Shown here piece by piece: positions 1-13,615 of a DNA stretch of 64,000 nt (within the stretch, counting starts at the first letter, position 1; each line of letters begins with the position of its first letter). The stretch is taken from contig MU623501.1 of assembly GCA_025201765.1 (NCBI GenBank), forward strand, positions 1-64,000, in the 5' to 3' direction. The notes under the pieces were generated by a model, which saw only the letters and a list, made by a program, of their open reading frames with translations, made no database searches and was not told the origin of the DNA. Position numbers and translations under genes: made by a program. Origin of the DNA: Daldinia sp. FL1419 (Eukaryota; Ascomycota; Sordariomycetes; Xylariales; Hypoxylaceae).

Positions 1-1283
1 AAAGATATTATTATAATATATATCCAATTTAAAACACTTATATAATAAATAATATTTATATAATTATTAATAAAATTAAAAAATAAATATTTCAAAAAGA
101 TATTATTATATATTATTAAATTATTATATAATTTAATTAAATTAAGGACATATTAATTTAAAATTTATTTATATTATTATTAATAGAAATTTAATATAAA
201 ACCATTAATATTCAATTTATACTTATTAATAATAAATATAACTCCATTTGGAATTATAGGTTTTTAAATAAATAATATTTTAAATATTAATATTATAGAA
301 TTCTTAACAATAAAAGATAAGGTATTTATTAAAATTGGGATTAAGGCATACCCTTAAAAGGTACTGGATGTTGGAATTGAAGATTTCAATAGCTCACACT
401 TTATTATCTATAAAAAAGACTATGGTATAATTATTGTATAAAAGGGACAGGTTAAGAAACTTAAATAATTAAATATAAAATTATTAAATATAATTAAGAA
501 ATTTATTAAGCAGTAGACATAAAAAATGTATATTTTTTTTATTTATTAACCTAAGGTGGTTTTTAATTATTTAATAATGGTTTAATATTTAAAACTGAAT
601 TTTAAGGAAATAAAAACCTTTAATATCTAAATTAAATAATAAATGAATAATTAATTATAAAAATTTAACTATATTAATCTAAATCCCCAAAATTTATATT
701 TATATATTTTTATTAATAATTTATTTATAAACAATAAGAATTTAAATTTATAAATCAATTATATCATTATACTAAATAATAAAAAACTAATTAACCAAAA
801 TAATAAAATCCAGATCACTAATAACATCATTTATTAATCATCCACTAAATATAAATATATCATTTAAAATATATTTATTAATAAAATTTATAAGATGGTT
901 TAAAATTTTAATATTAAATATATTATCCACCATACAATCAACACCATTTTAAAATACCTTTCACTACTCAAAGTTCCATTAATCCTATATACTAACTCAT
1001 TCTTCTTATACCAATACCTTATTTAAATAAATAATATTAATAAAAAAAAATTAATAATTAATTTAATAATTTTATAATAATTATATAAAAACTAGAAGAT
1101 TAATAATATTTAATAAATCTATAATATATATAATCCTGCAGATACCATAATAAAAACATCCTTAAACAAGGCTATATAAATATTAATAAAGAATAATTAG
1201 GTTAATCTACAATTAAAAAAATAAATAAAATAAGAATTAAGTATTAGGTTTATAATATAATTACAAAAAAAAAATAAAATAAA

Positions 1284-1487
1284 TAGTAATTAAATAATTT
1301 ATATCCTTAATTTAATATATAACCTTTAAAAAGTACTTATATATCTATTATTATATAAAAATAGGTTTTTCATTTATTTCTCCTAAATAACTTTCTTTTT
1401 TAAATAATTACAATACACCAGTCTCACCCCTATTGTTATTTGCTTTATTGTTATCTTGCTTTTACCTTACGTACGTACCTACCAACA
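1284..1487 (+). repeat. 204-bp LTR (family 1), RIP-mutated copy
   Basis: This is one of three copies of a 204-bp repeat that ends in ...CTACCAACA. It aligns over its full length with 10586-10789 and with the solo copy 12970-13173. Its first bases have become TA through RIP, where the copy at 10586 keeps TG. It lies at the 3' end of segment 1-1283, so it is read as the 3' LTR of an element truncated by the window start. Confidence 0.8.
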
Positions 1488-2416
1488 ATTTATATTTATT
1501 ATTTATTTATTTATTACTACCCTAATTTACCTAAAATATATTATAGGTATTTGATCTATCTCTTGGTATTTATTCTAGGTAAAAATTATGTTCCAGAGAA
1601 AACCTACTTATTATCTATTCAAATAAATTATATTATTATAGTTTTAATTTTATTTTATATTCTTATTAAAATTTACCTTTTAATAGAAATAATTAAATTT
1701 TAATATGGAAAAATATTTTATGTGTTATAATATTAATTATATAAAGTGATGTAATGGTAGTTTAGGTGTAGGGTAATAACGAAGTTTAAAATAGTTTTAT
1801 TATTTTTTTTAATAGATAATAAAAGTGTTATTATATTGTAAAGAGGTTGTTTTAAGGGAGGGTTAGGATATATATAATTTATATAAAGTATAAATATATA
1901 TAAATAATTTTATATTTTTATAAAAAACCATTATTTATTTTTATTTTTATAATTTTCTTTTTAATATTATAATATTATATTTGTTTTTTAAAATGATTTA
2001 AAATGGTGTTACTAATTTATAACCTTTTTTAATTAATTTTAATCCTTTTTATATATTTTATTTATATTTTATAATATTATAATATAATATTATTATACCT
2101 GTTACGTTTATGATTTGATATTACCTTAAAAAACTTATATTACTTTTATATATATATTATATTAAATAAAAGAAAATTTGTGTATTTATAGGTGCTTTAT
2201 TATCTTTCCAATATTATTCTGTTATTGACCTTCTTTAAATATTTTGGTCCCTTTGTTGGAGATTATCACAGCGTCTTGGACTTAATGCGTTATTTTAATA
2301 TTGTGTTGCGTTGGAATTATAATCTTAGTGCAGCTGTACGTTATGAAGATGATTTGTTTGTTGAAGACGGGGAACTGCATGAAGAGCGTGGCTACGCCTT
2401 TCTGGCGCAGTTCCGG
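1488..2416. repeat. Duplicated TE segment B (partner 7319-8247)
   Basis: This segment aligns with 7319-8247 at a constant offset of 5831. Here C has been converted to T while G is kept. In the partner G has become A while C is kept. The left limit is uncertain because the start is low-complexity ATTT. The end is sharp, since homology stops after the TTCC at about 2414. Nothing translatable beyond a fragment survives. Confidence 0.75.
2236..2415 (+). pseudogene. GC-retaining fragment of a TE coding region
   Basis: Within the AT-rich block this 180-bp patch keeps many G residues and an open frame on the + strand (roughly VGDYHSVLDLMRYF at its start and GYAFLAQFR at its end). Codon-like content and the partner copy at 8067-8246 suggest a piece of a transposon protein that was hit only by C-to-T changes. 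I do not recognise the protein. A genuine expressed gene is unlikely, because the frame runs into AT-rich sequence on both sides. Confidence 0.35.
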
Positions 2417-2466
2417 GTATTATTTATATTTAAAATATACCTAAAATTAATAAATAATTCATTATT

Positions 2467-5259
2467 CTTTCTTTTTATTATTATTTAAATTATAATTATT
2501 AAAAAAATAATAAATGAAATTCATAAATTTAAAATTAAATAATAAATTAATAATATTTTAAATATAAAAAATGAATTAAATGTATTAAATATATTAAATT
2601 TACCTTTTTAATTTAAAATATATATTTATTATAAAAATAATAATTAAACTAACCTTTATAAATTAATTATTTAAAATAATAAAATTTATATTATAAAAAT
2701 AAACAGAAGATTAATTAATTTTAGGATTATAATTATAAAATCATATTTTTATAATAAATCCATATATATTTTAAATCCCATTAATAAAGATTTTAATTAT
2801 AAATATAATAATAATAATAAATATATTCTTAAAATTAAAGCACCTATAGTAAAATAATTATGAAAATAACCTTCTAAAAATAAAAACAAATTTTAATTAA
2901 TAAACTTTTATAATATAACTTACCTATTTTTTAAAAAAATAATTAATATAAAATTATTATTATAATTATATTAAAAAAGGAAAATCATTACTTTAAATTA
3001 ATTATTTAAAATGGTAAATACACAGGAAATTGAAGGATTTATTAAATAAGGAATATTTTTATTTAAAAAATATAATAAAACAAAATATAAAAATATTTAA
3101 TTATTTAAATTATAAATTATTTATAAAATTAAAAAAAAAAATATTAATAAATTATATAAAAAATCATAATTTATTATTTAAGGTTATAATAATAAAAAGA
3201 AAAAAAAGATATTTACATAATTATTTATAATTTAATATTTTAACCAATAAATTATTATTATATTTATTTTATCTTTATAATAATAAATTAAAAGAATAGT
3301 TATATGGTTTTATAATGTTATGTAAATATATATTTAATTAAATATTAATTTAAATTACATTATTATTATTATATTATTTAAAAAATTTAAGAATTATTTT
3401 CTTAAAAATATTATAATAATTATTGTGAAATTACTTTATAAAATAATTAAAACTAATATATATTAATAAATAATTTATTTTAAATATTATTATAAAAAAT
3501 TTTTTATAATTATATTAATTTATAATTTATATTTTTTGATTTTAGAATCATTTAATTAATTTAGTTTAATTAAAATATAAATTAATAATATATTTAAAAT
3601 ATTAAATAAAATATTTAATGAATTGGAAGAGGATGAAATAAAGAAAATTGGATTTAAAATAAAATTTAAATTATATTTTAATAAAGATATTTTATTAATA
3701 TTTAATAATTATATTATTTTAATTAATAATAATAATGATATTTATTTATATTAGAAAAAGTAAGGTAAGAAAATTATGTTAATATAGAATGGAAAAGATG
3801 ATATTACTTAGTAATATATATAATAATAAATCTATAATACTTATATTATTTTTATTTATTAATTCAAAATAATATTTAATATATATAAAACAATTTAATA
3901 TAAAAAATTTAAAAAAATCAAAATTAATAAACTTAATAAATATTTTTAATAGTAATTAAATAACCTACCATAAGAACTCCAATATATTAAATTAGATTTT
4001 ATTATAATAAAGATTTTTATATTTATTAATAGGTTATTTATAAATAATAAGGATTTTAATTTTCAAATTAATTATAAAATTTTTATCATTAATAAAACTA
4101 TAATGGATAAATTATTTATTATAATTAATAATTTAATTTATTAAAATTTTATAAAATATAAATAAATTATTTAAAATATTTTAATAAATAAAATCTATAT
4201 TATAATATATAATATAAATATAGTTATTATAATTAGAATAATAATAACATTTATATTTAATAAGTTCCAGCTCCTTGTAATACCTATAATTATATATATT
4301 AATTTATTTTTATTCTATAAATATCTTATCAAGTTCAAAATAATGAAGGAAAAATAATTAATAATTAATATTATATTATTCCAATAATCTTATAAATGGC
4401 AAGAAATTAGTAATATATAATGGATTTATGGATAGAATAATCTAATTAATATAATAATGAAATTTAATATTAATAAAACCTTTATAATGTTTATTAATAC
4501 CAATTATCTTATATTAAAATTATAAAATTAAATTAAATAAACTTAAATAATATAAATAATATTAATTATTTTCTTTAATTAATTTAATAATTTAAATAAA
4601 TAAACAAATATATTTTTTAAAAAAAAGAAAATTATTAAATGAAATTATATACTATTATATATTTCAAAATAATTAATTGTTATACTTTTAAATAAAATTC
4701 AAATTATTAATTTATAAATTTTTATTTTTTATTTATTAATAAACTTTTTTTAATTATCTTTATATATTTTTAATAATATTTTTATTAGTAAAATATATTT
4801 AATTATAAAATACCCTAAATTATTAATATTAATTTTAATAATTGTTAATTTATAATGTTATAGTATTATTTATTCTATTGGAACATTAATCTAACATCTT
4901 TTAAAATGTAGATTTATATTATTTTATAAAGGGATTATTAATTAATTTAATGTAAATAGGAGTAAAAGAAGGATTATAGAAAAAAGTTAATCTTAATATA
5001 TTTAAATGTTTAAAATTATGACCTTAATTGATATTTGTTGATATTATATAATTTTATAAAAAAAAGAAAAAATTATTAATGTAGGAATGTTGGTCATATA
5101 ATTATAATAGTATAAACCCATTTTAATCTTGTATTTAATTCTATGTATTTTAATTTCCGATCAAAATATGTTCTTTCTTAAAAAAACCATTTTTTACTGA
5201 ATTAATACAAATACCCTCACTTTTACTATTGCATGCAATGGTACCTTGTCCATCCAACA
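2467..5259. repeat. Duplicated TE segment C-D, uninterrupted copy
   Basis: This is the uninterrupted version of 10790-13787. The offset is 8323 at the left end, 8319 just before position 4646, and 8528 after it. The jump of 209 bp equals the 204-bp solo LTR plus a 5-bp target duplication present only in the right-hand copy, so TATAT at 4646-4650 is the empty site. The segment ends with a 172-bp LTR. C is depleted here, whereas G is depleted in the partner. Confidence 0.85.
5088..5259 (+). repeat. 172-bp LTR (family 2), copy 1
   Basis: The repeat begins TGTTGG and ends CCAACA, a perfect 6-bp inverted terminal pair of the TG...CA type. It has the same length as its partner at 13616-13787. It sits at the 3' end of segment C-D, so it is the likely 3' LTR of that element. 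A 5' LTR was not found in the window. Confidence 0.7.
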
Positions 5260-7318
5260 TTAATAAAAATAATAATAAAGAAATTTATAATAATTATATT
5301 AATAAAAAATATTATAAAAATAATAAAAATAGAAAATATATTTTTAAATAATTTAAGAAAATTTGGAAATATAAATGTTAGATATATAAAAAAAAAGGTT
5401 ATTAATTTATTAAATACCCAAAAACCAATTGTAAAAAAACTAAAAAAAAATTGGAAGGTTAAATGTGGCATATTTAAAAAGAATTATGTAACTTTCTTGG
5501 TAAATTATAAAAGATTTAAAAATTAAAATTCAAAATAAAAAAATAATAACACCTATAATATAATTTCAAAACCAGAAAATAATAAAGATATACAATTTAT
5601 AGCAGTAGTATATTTATTTAATTAAATATTTTATTATTATATTATGGCCTCTATTCCTTTAATAACTAAAAAAACTAATATTATTTTTATTTTAAATCAA
5701 TATATAAAAATTATATTTTAAAATATTATATTAAATATTAAAATTACCTATATTTTAATAATAAATAAAGAATAATACCTTATTTTTATTAATAAATACC
5801 CTAATTGGAAATTTAAAATAAATTATACCCATATTAGAAAAACCAATATTAAGTTTGAAAATAAATTTTTTATTAAATTATTAGGCATAATTATAATTAA
5901 TACCTTATTTAATAATATAGATTTTTATATTATAAAGTTAAATATACCATTTTTCCTTTTAATTAAAGATATGGATTATTTAAAAATATATTTTAATAAT
6001 GTTATTAATTAATTAATATATAAGAATAGTGTAATAATTAATATTAAATAAAAATAAAAATACCTATAATTTCATTTAAATAACATTATTTATTTTATGG
6101 AGATAGAATTATAATGCCTGTACATCTATTTTAGTCATCCTATAATTGAGAAGTTCTACAATTTCTTGGATAAGGTTGGCCATAATATTAATATAAATAA
6201 CCTCAAAAAAATTAATAAATTTTGTTATTATTATTAAATTAAGAATAAAGATTTATAAAAATTCAAATTTATTTTTAAAAATCTTAATATGGATTTTAAT
6301 TATAAGGTAATTATTAATATCATATATTTGGAAAAATAATTAATTTTATATATGGTTAATATTACCACCAATTTCCAGGTAGTACAATTCATAAAAGGCA
6401 TTATGGCCAAAAAAATGTGGAAAATATTAAAAGAATATTAGATTAATACCTATCTTAACCCTCCAAATATCATCTCTTATAATACAAAAATAAACTTTAA
6501 TAACCTGAAATTTTAAAATGAAATACATATTATTGGAATTATATGTTATTAAATATTAATTAAAATATATTAATTTATTAATAAAGTAAAAAGGTACTAC
6601 AATCTAATCTACCAAACTTATAAAATAATTATAGATAAATTTTAAAATTTTAATTTAAAAATAATATAATTATAGATAATTATAAAAATAATTAATAATA
6701 TAATTAATCTTAATAAATTAATTCTTATATTATTTATCTTTAAAATTTACCCTTAAATTAATATAAATTTATTACCTATACCTACCTAGACTTATTATGT
6801 CCTAACAATATAAAAGATTATAATTAAAATTAAAAAAATTAAATTATAGCATTTTATTTAAAATATATTTAATATTTATAATAATCTTAATATTATAAAA
6901 ATATTATTTATATCTTTATCTATTAGTAATAAAATTTTTATTTATTAAAAAAAGGGTAAATAGAAAGGCTTTCATAAAATCATTATAATTATTAATAAAG
7001 ACATTACTATGATATCTAATGTATCTAAAGGAACATTTATATTCTAAAACTTCTATATTAAATTTTATATTCAATTTAAAAATAATTTAGTATTTATTAA
7101 GGAATTTTAAATATAATTATTTAAACCTACATTTAATTTAAATAATTATAAAATAATCTTAAAAAAAATTTTTATATATATTAATAATTTTTTATATATT
7201 AATATTTTATATTTTAATAATAAAGAATAAAATAATTTAATTTTAATATTTTAATTATATATAATAGGAAAGATTATTATTATAAAAAAATCATATAAAA
7301 TATTAAATATAAAAAAAT
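5260..7318. other. AT-rich RIP-type sequence without visible partner
   Basis: The base composition matches the rest of the TE block and stop codons are dense in all frames. Short less-mutated patches, for example around 6112-6190, suggest another degraded transposon. No LTR, terminal repeat or recognisable protein was found. Confidence 0.5.
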
Positions 7319-8247
7319 TTAATATTATTATTATTTATTATTTATTACTACCCCAATTTACCTAGAATATATTATAGGTATCCAATCCATCTCTTAATAT
7401 TTATTCTAGGTAAAAATTATATTCCAAAGAAAACCTACCCACCACCTATCCAAATAAACTATATTACTATAATTTTAACTTTATCCTATATTCTTATTAA
7501 AATTTACCTTCTAATAAAAATAATTAAACTTTAATATAAAAAAATATTTTATATATTACAATACCAATTATATAAAATAATATAATAACAACCTAAATAT
7601 AAAATAATAATAAAATCTAAAATAATTTCATTATTTTCTTCAATAAATAACAAAAATATTATTATATTACAAAAAAATTATTCTAAAGGAAAATCAAAAT
7701 ATATACAATCTATATAAAATATAAATATATATAAATAATTTTATATTTTTATAAAAAATCATTATTTATTCTTACTTTTACAACCCTCTTTTTAACACCA
7801 TAATATTATATTTACTTTTTAAAATAATTTAAAATAATATTATTAATTCATAACTTTTCTTAATTAATCTTAATCCTCTTTATATATTTTATTTACACTC
7901 TATAATATTATAATATAATATTATTATACCCATCACATTCATAATCCAATACCACCTTAAAAAACCTACATTACTTTTATATATATATTATATTAAATAA
8001 AAAAAAACTTATATATCCATAAATATTCCATTATCTTTCTAATATCATCCTATTATTAACTTTCTTTAAATATTTTAATTTCCTTATTAAAAATTATTAT
8101 AATATTTTAAACCTAATATATTATTTTAATATTATATTATATTAAAATTATAATCCCAATATAACTACATATTATAAAAACAACTTACTTATCAAAAATA
8201 AAAAATTGTATAAAGAACATAACTATGCCTTTCTAACACAATTCCAA
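7319..8247. repeat. Duplicated TE segment B', partner of 1488-2416
   Basis: This copy is collinear with about 1488-2416 with no net indel. G residues have been replaced by A while C is kept, which is the mirror image of the other copy. It is followed by a unique AT-rich stretch (8248-9302) and then by segment A'. Confidence 0.75.
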
Positions 8248-9302
8248 AAATCAATTACTAAAACTTTATTACAACTCTTTTAAAATTTTTAAACCCTTAA
8301 GAAATTTATTAAAAAATTATTAATAATATCTAATAATTATTCTTATTATATTCAATCCCTTATTTATTAAATCTACAACTCTTATATATTTTAATAATCT
8401 CAAAAAAATTATTTATTTTAATATTATTAATATTATAATTATTCCATAATATAACCCTACTCCATATTTATTCTACCAATACTTATTAATTATAATATAA
8501 GATTTATAAAAAAATTAATTTTAAAAAGAAATATATATATATTATTTTATTCCCAACAATTTATATTATCCTTATATATTATTATTATAATAATTTTTTA
8601 TTTAAAAAATTTAATTAATATTAAATGTTTTACCATTTTTTAATAATAATCTATTATAAATCCTTAATAATTTCCTAATATATTTAAATTTAAATTTTAA
8701 TAAATATAACTTTTTATTTAAAAATGTATTCACCTTTATACAAAATTCCCTAATATATATAACCAAAAAAAACAAAAAAAAAAACAAAGAAACAAATGCA
8801 GAAGAGAACAATTCCAACAAATACAATTCAGAATAAATACAGAACAATCCCAAATAAATGTAATTCTTTTAAAAGACCCTATTAATATATTATTATTTAT
8901 ATCCTTCCATCTAATTATAGGTTCTTCTTACTTAACTCAAAATTTCTAAAAATGTTTATATTGAATAAATCATAATGCTATTCTATATATAGGTAATTAA
9001 ACCTATCTAAAGAACCAACAGGCCAAATTTAATATATTATTTAATAAAAGAATCTTATAATTTAAAATATATAATATATTAATTTACTAAAGAATAATAA
9101 TTTTTAAATTATAAATAATTTATAAAATAAAGGGAAAAAATATATTAATACCTTATGAAAAATTAAAGCTTATTATTTAAGATTATGGCAACCCTAAAAA
9201 AAAATTTATTATAATATATATTTTTATTATTTAGAGGGTAAGTTAATGTTTTATTCTAATTTTAATTCTAATTTTTTAATATTAGGGTATAAAAATCATA
9301 AT

Positions 9303-10789
9303 AAGGAATATTATTATGGTGTATATTTAATTTAAAATACCTATATAATAAATAATATTTATATAATTATTAATAAAATTAAAAAGTAAATATCCTAAAA
9401 AGATGTTATTATATATTATTAAATTATTATATAATTTGGTTAAATTAAAAATATATTGATTTAAAATTTATTTATATTATTATTAATAAAAATTTAATAT
9501 AAGGTTATTAATATTTAATCTATATTTATTAATAATAAATACAATCTTATTTAAAATTACAGGTTTTTAAATAAATAATATTTTAAATATTGGTATTATA
9601 GAATTTTTAATAATAGAAGATAAGGTATTTATTAAAGTTGGAATTAAAGTATATTTTTAAAAGATATTGGATATTGGAATTAAAGATTTTAACAACTTAT
9701 ATTTTATTATTTATAAAGAGAATTATAATATAATTATTATATAAAAGGGATAAATTAAAAAATTTAAATAATTAAATATAAAATTATTAAATGTGATTAA
9801 GAAATTTATTAAGTAATGGGTATAAAGAATATATATTTTTTTTATTTATTAATTTGAGGTGGTTTTTAATTATTTAATAATGGTTTAATATTTGGAACCA
9901 AGTTTTAAAGAAATAAAAGTTCTTAATATTTAAATTAAATGGCAAATAAATAATTAATTATAAAAATTTAATTATATTAATTTAAATTTTTAAAGTTTAT
10001 ATTTATATATCTTTATTAATAGTTTATTTATGAATAATAAGGACTTAAATTTATAAATTGGTTATATTATTATATTAGGTAATAAAAAATTAATTAATTA
10101 AAATAATAAAATCTAGATTATTAGTAATATTATTTATTAATTATTTATTAAATATAAATATATTATTTAAAATATATTTATTAATGAAATTTATAGGATA
10201 GTTTAAGGTTTTAATATTGAATATGTTATTCACTATATAATTAATATTATTTTGGAATACCTTTTATTACCTAAAATTCTATTAATCTTATATATTAATT
10301 TATTTTTTTTATATTAATATCTTATTTAAATAGGTAATATTAATAAAAAAAGGTTAATAATTAATTTAATAATTTTATAATAATTATATAAAAATTAAGA
10401 GATTGATGATATTTGGTAGATTTATGGTATATGTAATCTTATAAATATTATAATAAAGGTATCCTTAAATGAGGCTATATGGATGTTAGTGGAAAGTAAT
10501 TAGATTAATTTATAGTTAAAAGGATAGGTAAAATGAAAATTAGGTATTAAGTTTGTAATATAATTATAAAAAAAAATAGAATAAGTGATGGTTATATAAT
10601 TTATATTTTTAATTTGGTATATAATCCCTAAAAAATACTTATATATCTATTATTATATAAGGATAGGTTTCTTACCTATCTTTCTTAAATAGCTTTTTTC
10701 TTTAAATAATTATAATATATCAATTTTATCCCTATTGTTATTTGTTTTATTATTATCTTGCTTTTATCTTATGTACGTACCTACCAACA
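9303..10789. repeat. Duplicated TE segment A' ending in a 204-bp LTR
   Basis: This segment is collinear with 1-1487 at a constant offset of 9302. It ends in the 204-bp LTR 10586-10789, which keeps the TG start and the ...CCAACA end. The base after it, 10790, begins segment C' at a point that corresponds to 2467 inside the uninterrupted copy. Element A' therefore appears to have inserted into, or recombined with, a C-type element. No 5' LTR was found upstream. Confidence 0.8.
10586..10789 (+). repeat. 204-bp LTR (family 1), copy at end of segment A'
   Basis: The repeat starts TGATGG and ends CTACCAACA, exactly 204 bp, like 1284-1487 and 12970-13173. It is partly RIP-mutated. The 5 bp that follow (CTTTC) match the uninterrupted sequence at 2467-2471, which makes them a candidate target site. 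Confidence 0.8.
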
Positions 10790-12969
10790 CTTTCCTTCTA
10801 TTATTATTCAAATTATAATTATTAAAAAAATAATAAATAAAATTTATAAATTTAAAATTAAATAATAAATTAATAATATTTTAAATATGAAAAATAAATT
10901 AAATATATTAAATATATTAAATCTACCTTTTTAATTTAAAATATATATCTATTATAAAAATAATGATTAAATTGGCCTTTATAAATTAATTATTTAAAAT
11001 AATAAGATTTATACTATTAAAATAAATAAAAAACCAATTAATTTCAAAATTACAATTATAAAACCATATCTTTATAACAAATTCATATATATTTTAAACC
11101 CTATTAATAAAAACTCTAATCATAAATATAACAATAATAATAAATATATTTTTAAAATTAAAACACTTATAATAAAATAATCATAAAAATAACCTCCTAA
11201 AAGTAAAAATAAACCCTAATTAACAAACTCCTACAATATAACTTACCTATTTTTTAAAAAAATAATTAATATAAAATTATTATTATAACTACATTAAAAA
11301 AAAAATTATTACCCTAAGTCAACCATTTGAAATAATGGATACATAGGAGATCAAAGGATTCATTAAACAAAGAATATTCTTATTTAAAAGGTATAATAAA
11401 ATAAAATATAAGAATATTCAATTATTTAAATTATAAATTATTTATAAAATTAAAAGAAAGGATATTAATAAATTATATAAGAAATTATAATTTATTATTT
11501 AAGGTTATAATAATAAAAAAAAAAAAAATATTTATATAATTACTTATAATTTAATATTCCAATTAATAGATTATTATTATACTTATTCTATTTTTATAAT
11601 AATAAATTAAAAGAATAGTTATATAACTCCATAATATTATGTAAATGTATATCCAATTAAATATTAATTTAAACTATATTATTATCATTATACCATTTAA
11701 AAAATTTAAAGATTATTTTCTTAAAAATATTATAATAATTATTATGAAATTGCTCTATAGAATAATTAAAATTGGTATGTATTAATAAATAACTTATTTT
11801 AAACACTATTATAAAAAGCTTTTCATAATTACATTAATTTATAACCTATGTTTTTTAATTTTAGAATTATTTAATTAATTTAATTTAATTAAAATGCAAA
11901 TTAATAATATATTTAAAATATTAAATAAAATATTTAATAAATTAAAAGAGGATAAAATAAAAAAAATTGGATTTAAGATAAAACCCAAATTATATTTTAA
12001 TAAAAATATTTTATTAATATTTAATAATTATATTATTTTAATTAATAACAACAATAATATTTATCTACATTAAAAAAAATAAGGTAAGAAAATTATATTA
12101 ATCCAGAACAGAAAGGACAACACCATTCAACAATATATATAACAATAAACTTATAACACTTATATCACTTTTATTTATTAATCTAAAATAATATTTAATA
12201 TATATAAAATAATTTAATATAAAGAACTTAAAAAAGCCAAAATTAATAAACTTAATAAATATCTTTAATAATAATTAAATAACCTACCATAAAAATTCTA
12301 ATATATCAAATTAGATTTTATTACAACAAAAATCTTTATATTTATTAATAAATCATTCACAAATAACAAAGACCTCAATTCTTAAATTAATTATAAAATC
12401 TTTATTATTAATAAAATTATAATAAATAAATTATTTACTATAATTAATAATTTAATTTATTAAAACTTTATAAAATATAAATAAATTACCCAAAACATTT
12501 TAATAAATAAAATTTATATTATAATATATAATATAAATATAATTATTATAATTAGGATAATAATAACATTTATATTTAACAAATTTTAGTTTTTTACAAC
12601 ACCTATAATTATATATATTAACTTATTCTTATTTTATAAATATTTTATTAAGTTTAGAATAATAAAAGAAAAATAATTAATAATTAATATTATATTATTC
12701 TAATAATCTTACAAATAATAAAAAATTAATAATATACAATAGATTTATGGATAAAATAATCCAATCAATATAATAACAAAATTTAATATTAATAAAACCC
12801 TTACAACATTTATTAATATCAATTATTTTATATTAAAATTATAAAATTAAGTTAAATAAACCTAAATAATACAAATAATACTAACTATTTCCTTTAATTA
12901 ATTTAACAATTTAAACAAATAAATAAATATAATTTTTAAAAAAGAAAGAATTATTAAATAGGATTATAT

Positions 12970-13173
12970 TAGTGGTTGAATGACTTATGTCCTCAGTCTG
13001 GCATACGACCCTTAAGAAGTACTTATGTATCTATTATTATATAAGGATAGGTTTCCCACCTATCTCTCTTAGATAGCTTTCTTCTTTAGATAACTACAAT
13101 ACACCAATCTTACCCCTATTGTTATTTGTTTTATTGTTATTTTGCTTTTATTTTACGTATATACCTACCAACA
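12970..13173 (+). mobile_element. Solo 204-bp LTR with TATAT target duplication
   Basis: The sequence from 12970 to 13173 is the third copy of the 204-bp LTR. It is flanked by TATAT at 12965-12969 and at 13174-13178. The allelic-like segment 2467-5259 lacks exactly these 204 bp plus one TATAT (empty site 4646-4650), so this is a solo LTR left by LTR-LTR recombination, or a lone LTR insertion. It is the least mutated of the three copies: many C and G residues survive, for instance at 12992-13012. Confidence 0.9.
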
Positions 13174-13615
13174 TATATATTATTATATATTTTAAAATAA
13201 TTAATTATTATATTTTTAAATAGAATTTAAACTATTAATTTATAAATCTTTATTTTTTATTTATTGATAAATTTTTCTTAATCATTTTTATATGTTTTTG
13301 ATAGCATTTTTATTAATAGGATATACCTAATTGTAAAATACCCTAAATTATTGATATTAATTTTAATAACTATTAATTTATAATGTTATAATATTGTTTG
13401 TTCTATTGGAACATTAATCTAATATTTTTTAAAACGTAGATTTATATTATTTTATAAAAAGATTATTAATTAATTTAATATAAATAGGAATAAAAGGAAA
13501 ATTATAAAAAAGAATTGATTTTAATGCATTTAAACGTTTAAGATCGTAACTTTAGTTGGTGCTTGTTAATGTTATATGATTTTACAAGAAAAAGAAAAAG
13601 TTACTAATGTAAGAA

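Noticed and set aside
1440..8853. Short ORFs in the AT-rich block (for example 1440-1703, 3030-3230, 5233-5526, 8611-8853)
   Set aside because: They consist almost only of I, Y, L, K, N and F codons, as expected for RIP-mutated DNA, and overlap the duplicated transposon segments.
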